Of a DNA stretch of 64,000 nt, positions 61,693-64,000 are shown one piece after another. Each line of letters starts with the position of its first letter. The first letter of the stretch is position 1. The stretch is from DASXRC01 sp036506495 (GTDB taxonomy: Bacteria > Actinomycetota > Actinomycetes > Mycobacteriales > Micromonosporaceae): the NCBI GenBank assembly GCA_036506495.1, contig DASXRQ010000130.1:1-64000 (forward strand). Reading direction: 5' to 3'. The notes under the pieces were generated by a model. It ran no database searches, was not told the origin of the DNA, and saw only the letters and a program-made list of their open reading frames with translations. The position numbers and the translations under genes are program-made.

Positions 61693-62588
61693 CGGCGACC
61701 GTCCAGCAACGAAATCCGGTTCGGGCGTTCCTGCGGCTCGTGGCGATCGAGCACTCGGTGTTCGCGCTGCCGTTTGCGTACCTCGCCGCGCTGACGGCCA
61801 TGCAGGTCAACGGCTCGGGCATCCGCTGGGGCGGCCTGGCGCTGATCACCGTCGCGATGGTCGGCGGGCGGACTTTCGCGATGGCCGCCAACCGGATCAT
61901 CGATCGGCGGATCGACGCGCGGAATCCGCGTACCGCCGGGCGGGAGCTCGTCACCGGTGCGGTCAGCGTGCGGACGGCCTGGACCGGCGCGGCGGTCGCG
62001 CTCGCGGTGTTCCTCGGAGCGGCGGCTGCGCTCAACCCGCTATGCCTCGCGCTGGCCCCTCTCGCCGTGGTGCCGCTCGTGGTCTACCCGTACGCCAAGA
62101 GGTTCACCGACTGGCCGCACGCACTGCTGGCACTGGCCCAGGCGGTCGCGCCGGTCGGCGCGTGGCTCGCGGTCACCGGCACCTTCGTCGGATCCGGGCC
62201 GGCCTGGGTGCTCGGCGCCGGCGTCGGGCTGTGGATCGGCGGCTTCGATCTCATCTACGCCAGCCAGGACGCCGAGGTGGACCGGCGGATCGGGGTGCAC
62301 AGCGTGCCGGCCAGGTACGGGGTGCCGTTCGCGCTGCGCGCCTCGATCGCCGCGCACGTGCTCGCGTCCGTCCTGTTCGTCTGGTTCGGCGCGCTGGTCG
62401 GGTTCGCCTGGCTCTGGGCGACCGGGCTGGCGCTCGCGGTCGTCGCGTTCGTCTACCAGCACTCGATCGTCAAACCGGACGACCTGTCCCGGGTCAATCG
62501 CGCGTTCTTCACCGCCAACGGCTTCGTGGGGGTGGTGCTGTTCGTTTTCGCGCTATTGGATCTCGTCGTACACGGCGGCCTGCGATGA
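61689..62588 (+). CDS. mqnP: UbiA-family prenyltransferase, menaquinone (futalosine) pathway
   Basis: 299 residues, about eight to nine helices. The two Asp-rich motifs are NRIIDRRIDARNPRTAGREL and YASQDAEVDRRIGVHSVPAR, which bind prenyl diphosphate through Mg2+. The ATG overlaps the decarboxylase stop (ATGA). It attaches the polyprenyl tail to the dihydroxynaphthoate precursor. Linkage to UbiD/UbiX partners favours MqnP over MenA. Confidence 0.93.
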   Translation: MTATVQQRNPVRAFLRLVAIEHSVFALPFAYLAALTAMQVNGSGIRWGGLALITVAMVGGRTFAMAANRIIDRRIDARNPRTAGRELVTGAVSVRTAWTGAAVALAVFLGAAAALNPLCLALAPLAVVPLVVYPYAKRFTDWPHALLALAQAVAPVGAWLAVTGTFVGSGPAWVLGAGVGLWIGGFDLIYASQDAEVDRRIGVHSVPARYGVPFALRASIAAHVLASVLFVWFGALVGFAWLWATGLALAVVAFVYQHSIVKPDDLSRVNRAFFTANGFVGVVLFVFALLDLVVHGGLR

Positions 62589-63247
62589 GCGCGCGGCGTC
62601 CGTGGGTGGTAGGCGTGTCCGGGGCCTCCGGTACGCCGTATGCGGCGGCCGTGCTGCGGGCGCTGTTCGACGCCGGCGAGCCGGTTGACCTGGTGGTCTC
62701 CCGAGCGGCCCGACTGACCATTCTGGACGAAACCGGACGCCCGTTCCGCGACGCGCACTGGCAGGAAGATCTGGCCGGGTGGGTGGGTCGCGAGCTGGCC
62801 GGTGCCGATGTGGTGCACTGGCCGGCCGGCGACCTGGCCGCCGGGCCGAGCAGCGGCTCGTACCCGACGCAGGGAATGGTCGTGGTGCCGGCGAGCACGG
62901 CGGCCTGCGCGGGAATCGCGATCGGGCTGTCCAAGGACCTGTTGCAGCGCGCGGCCGAGGTGAACCTCAAGGAGGGCCGGCGGGTCGTGGTCGTACCACG
63001 GGAGACGCCGGTGACCCGCAGCCACCTGGTGCACCTGGTGTCGCTGCACGACGCCGGCGCGGTGGTGCTGCCGGCCAGCCCGGGCTTCTACGGCGCCGGC
63101 GCGAACGCCTCGGCGGCCCAGCTCGTCGACTTCGTCGCCGGAAAGATTCTCGACGCGCTCGGCGTACACAATGACCTGTCCCGCCGGTGGTCCGGCGAGT
63201 TGAGTCCGGTGGCCGACCCCGGCCGGCCTCGTTCGCAACTAGCGTGA
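62585..63247 (+). CDS. mqnM: UbiX family flavin prenyltransferase
   Basis: 220 residues from ATG 62585 (ATGA overlap). WVVGVSGASGTPYAAAVLRA is the FMN site, SSGSYPTQGMVVVPASTAAC and ETPVTRSHLVHLVSLHDAGA complete the UbiX domain. It makes the prenylated FMN cofactor needed by the UbiD-type decarboxylase two genes upstream. The last 9 bp overlap the convergent bldC gene. Confidence 0.93.
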   Translation: MSARRPWVVGVSGASGTPYAAAVLRALFDAGEPVDLVVSRAARLTILDETGRPFRDAHWQEDLAGWVGRELAGADVVHWPAGDLAAGPSSGSYPTQGMVVVPASTAACAGIAIGLSKDLLQRAAEVNLKEGRRVVVVPRETPVTRSHLVHLVSLHDAGAVVLPASPGFYGAGANASAAQLVDFVAGKILDALGVHNDLSRRWSGELSPVADPGRPRSQLA

Positions 63248-63466
63248 ACCGTGTTCTGACCTGCTGCCGACGTCCTCGCCTTCGTGCAGTTCGCCTTCGC
63301 CCTCCAGCAGGGCGCGGACCTCGGATTCCCGAAACCGGCGGTGTCCACCGGGAGTCCTGATGCTGCCGATCCGGCCCGCGGCGGCCCACCGGGTCACGGT
63401 CTTCGGGTCGACGCGGAACAGCGCGGCCACCTCGCCCGGTGTTAGCAGACGATCTCCAGTGTCCAC
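63239..63466 (-). CDS. bldC: BldC-like MerR-family DNA-binding protein
   Basis: 75 residues from GTG 63466, with GAGGAGGGGG upstream. LLTPGEVAALFRVDPKTVTR, WAAAGRIGSIRTPGGHRRFR matches BldC almost throughout; it is a single winged HTH with no effector domain. In Streptomyces BldC controls entry into development by cooperative head-to-tail binding. The C-terminal tail GEGELHEGEDVGSRSEHGSR is less conserved. Confidence 0.93.
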   Translation of the reverse strand: MDTGDRLLTPGEVAALFRVDPKTVTRWAAAGRIGSIRTPGGHRRFRESEVRALLEGEGELHEGEDVGSRSEHGSR

Positions 63467-63640
63467 GACCCCCTCCTCGCGTCGCTGAGACTCAGGCCGG
63501 CTACGCCCAGTAGAGCACCGTCAGCGTGCCGTGTCCGGGAAACGTGGAAATCGCACTGGTTGAGAAGTTAGCCGGGTAGGCTCCATGAGCGCATCTCATG
63601 TTCATGCTGTGGGGCGGCTGAGCACTAGGGTCTACAGGCA

Positions 63641-64000
63641 GTGGACGCCATTGACCGGAGCCTCGTCGAGCTGTTGCGCATGAACGCGCGGCTGTCCTAC
63701 GCCGAGCTTGCCCGGCAGGTCGGCCTGTCCGCCCCGGCGGTGCATGAGCGGGTCGGCAAGCTCGAGGCGAGCGGCGTGATCCGGGGGTACCACGCCGACG
63801 TCGAGCCCGAGGCGATCGGCCTCGGCGTGACCGCGCTGATCGGCATCGCGCAGGACTCCAACGCCGAGATCGATGACATCGTGGCCGCCCTGCGCGAGCT
63901 GCCGGAGATCGAGTCGTGCTACTTCATGGCCGGCGACGAGTCGTTCCGCCTGGTCGCGCGGGTCGGCACGATCGCCGAGCTCGAGCAGCTCATCGTGCGG
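63641..64000 (+). CDS. Lrp/AsnC family regulator, 3' end beyond the window
   Basis: The frame is open from GTG 63641 to the window end (120 codons). HTH: DRSLVELLRMNARLSYAELA, then VGLSAPAVHERVGKLEASGV. The RAM ligand domain begins GLGVTALIGIAQDSNAEIDD and continues ELPEIESCYFMAGDESFRLV. A TAGGGT about 9 nt before the GTG may be its -10. It probably senses an amino acid. No target is identifiable because the gene is cut. Confidence 0.92.
   Translation, partial: MDAIDRSLVELLRMNARLSYAELARQVGLSAPAVHERVGKLEASGVIRGYHADVEPEAIGLGVTALIGIAQDSNAEIDDIVAALRELPEIESCYFMAGDESFRLVARVGTIAELEQLIVR

Overview
The window is a chromosomal segment of a high-GC actinomycete, most likely a member of the Micromonosporaceae. 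The inference rests on strong G/C codon bias, many GTG starts, many apparently leaderless mRNAs (a -10 hexamer about 6-7 nt before the start codon), ATGA/GTGA operon overlaps, a BldC-type MerR regulator, a futalosine-pathway decarboxylase/prenyltransferase trio, and CGATCATGG palindromic intergenic repeats. The species cannot be named from the sequence alone.

Layout. 1-2.7 kb is an eroded accessory region beside a tRNA cluster (Glu-Asp-Phe, minus strand): a glycosyltransferase-like gene running off the left edge, a truncated methyltransferase, an intact methyltransferase and a broken NucS-like nuclease gene. 3-16 kb holds a polysaccharide deacetylase, idi-crtI (carotenoid), a membrane M28 peptidase, a flavin disulfide reductase, purC, a LacI regulator, a DUF3500 protein, an AlkZ-like winged-helix protein and a DrrAB-type ABC exporter with its PadR repressor. 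17-27 kb holds a very large secreted sugar dehydrogenase with PKD and five PA14 domains (one frameshift), a PrsW protease pair, a NarL-type two-component system and an MFS gene. 27-31 kb holds a GT4 glycosyltransferase, a Cdc48/FtsH-like AAA+ ATPase and a TetR/DUF2867 divergon.

31.5-35.2 kb is a mobile island next to tRNA-Lys: a Phd/RelE toxin-antitoxin pair, a GNAT acetyltransferase, a 625-bp empty stretch, a PIN/antitoxin pair, and the C-terminal stub of a serine recombinase whose frame runs into the tRNA gene. 35-46 kb holds a MalT-like LuxR regulator (single-base frameshift before its HTH), PP2C phosphatase, DedA, MscL, a GntR/CynX divergon, a STAS protein, a threonine-dehydratase-like enzyme, oligopeptidase B and a GlcE-like flavoprotein.

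46.9-53.9 kb is a signalling cluster: a SpoIIE-type phosphatase with its own HATPase and GAF regions, a 1287-residue hybrid histidine kinase built on an array of near-identical HAMP-like repeats, a stand-alone response regulator and a STAS anti-anti-sigma protein. 54-63.2 kb is housekeeping and respiratory: hemL, a histidine phosphatase, a TlpA-like thioredoxin lipoprotein, ccdA, resB, ccsB (system II cytochrome c maturation), then ubiD-ubiA-ubiX homologues for menaquinone by the futalosine route. A bldC homologue and the start of an Lrp/AsnC gene close the window.

Genes that appear to work together: haem supply (hemL), cytochrome c assembly and menaquinone synthesis lie in one co-directional 9-kb block. 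The kinase, response regulator, phosphatase and STAS genes form a probable partner-switching stress pathway. The 31.5-35.2 kb island carries its own addiction modules.
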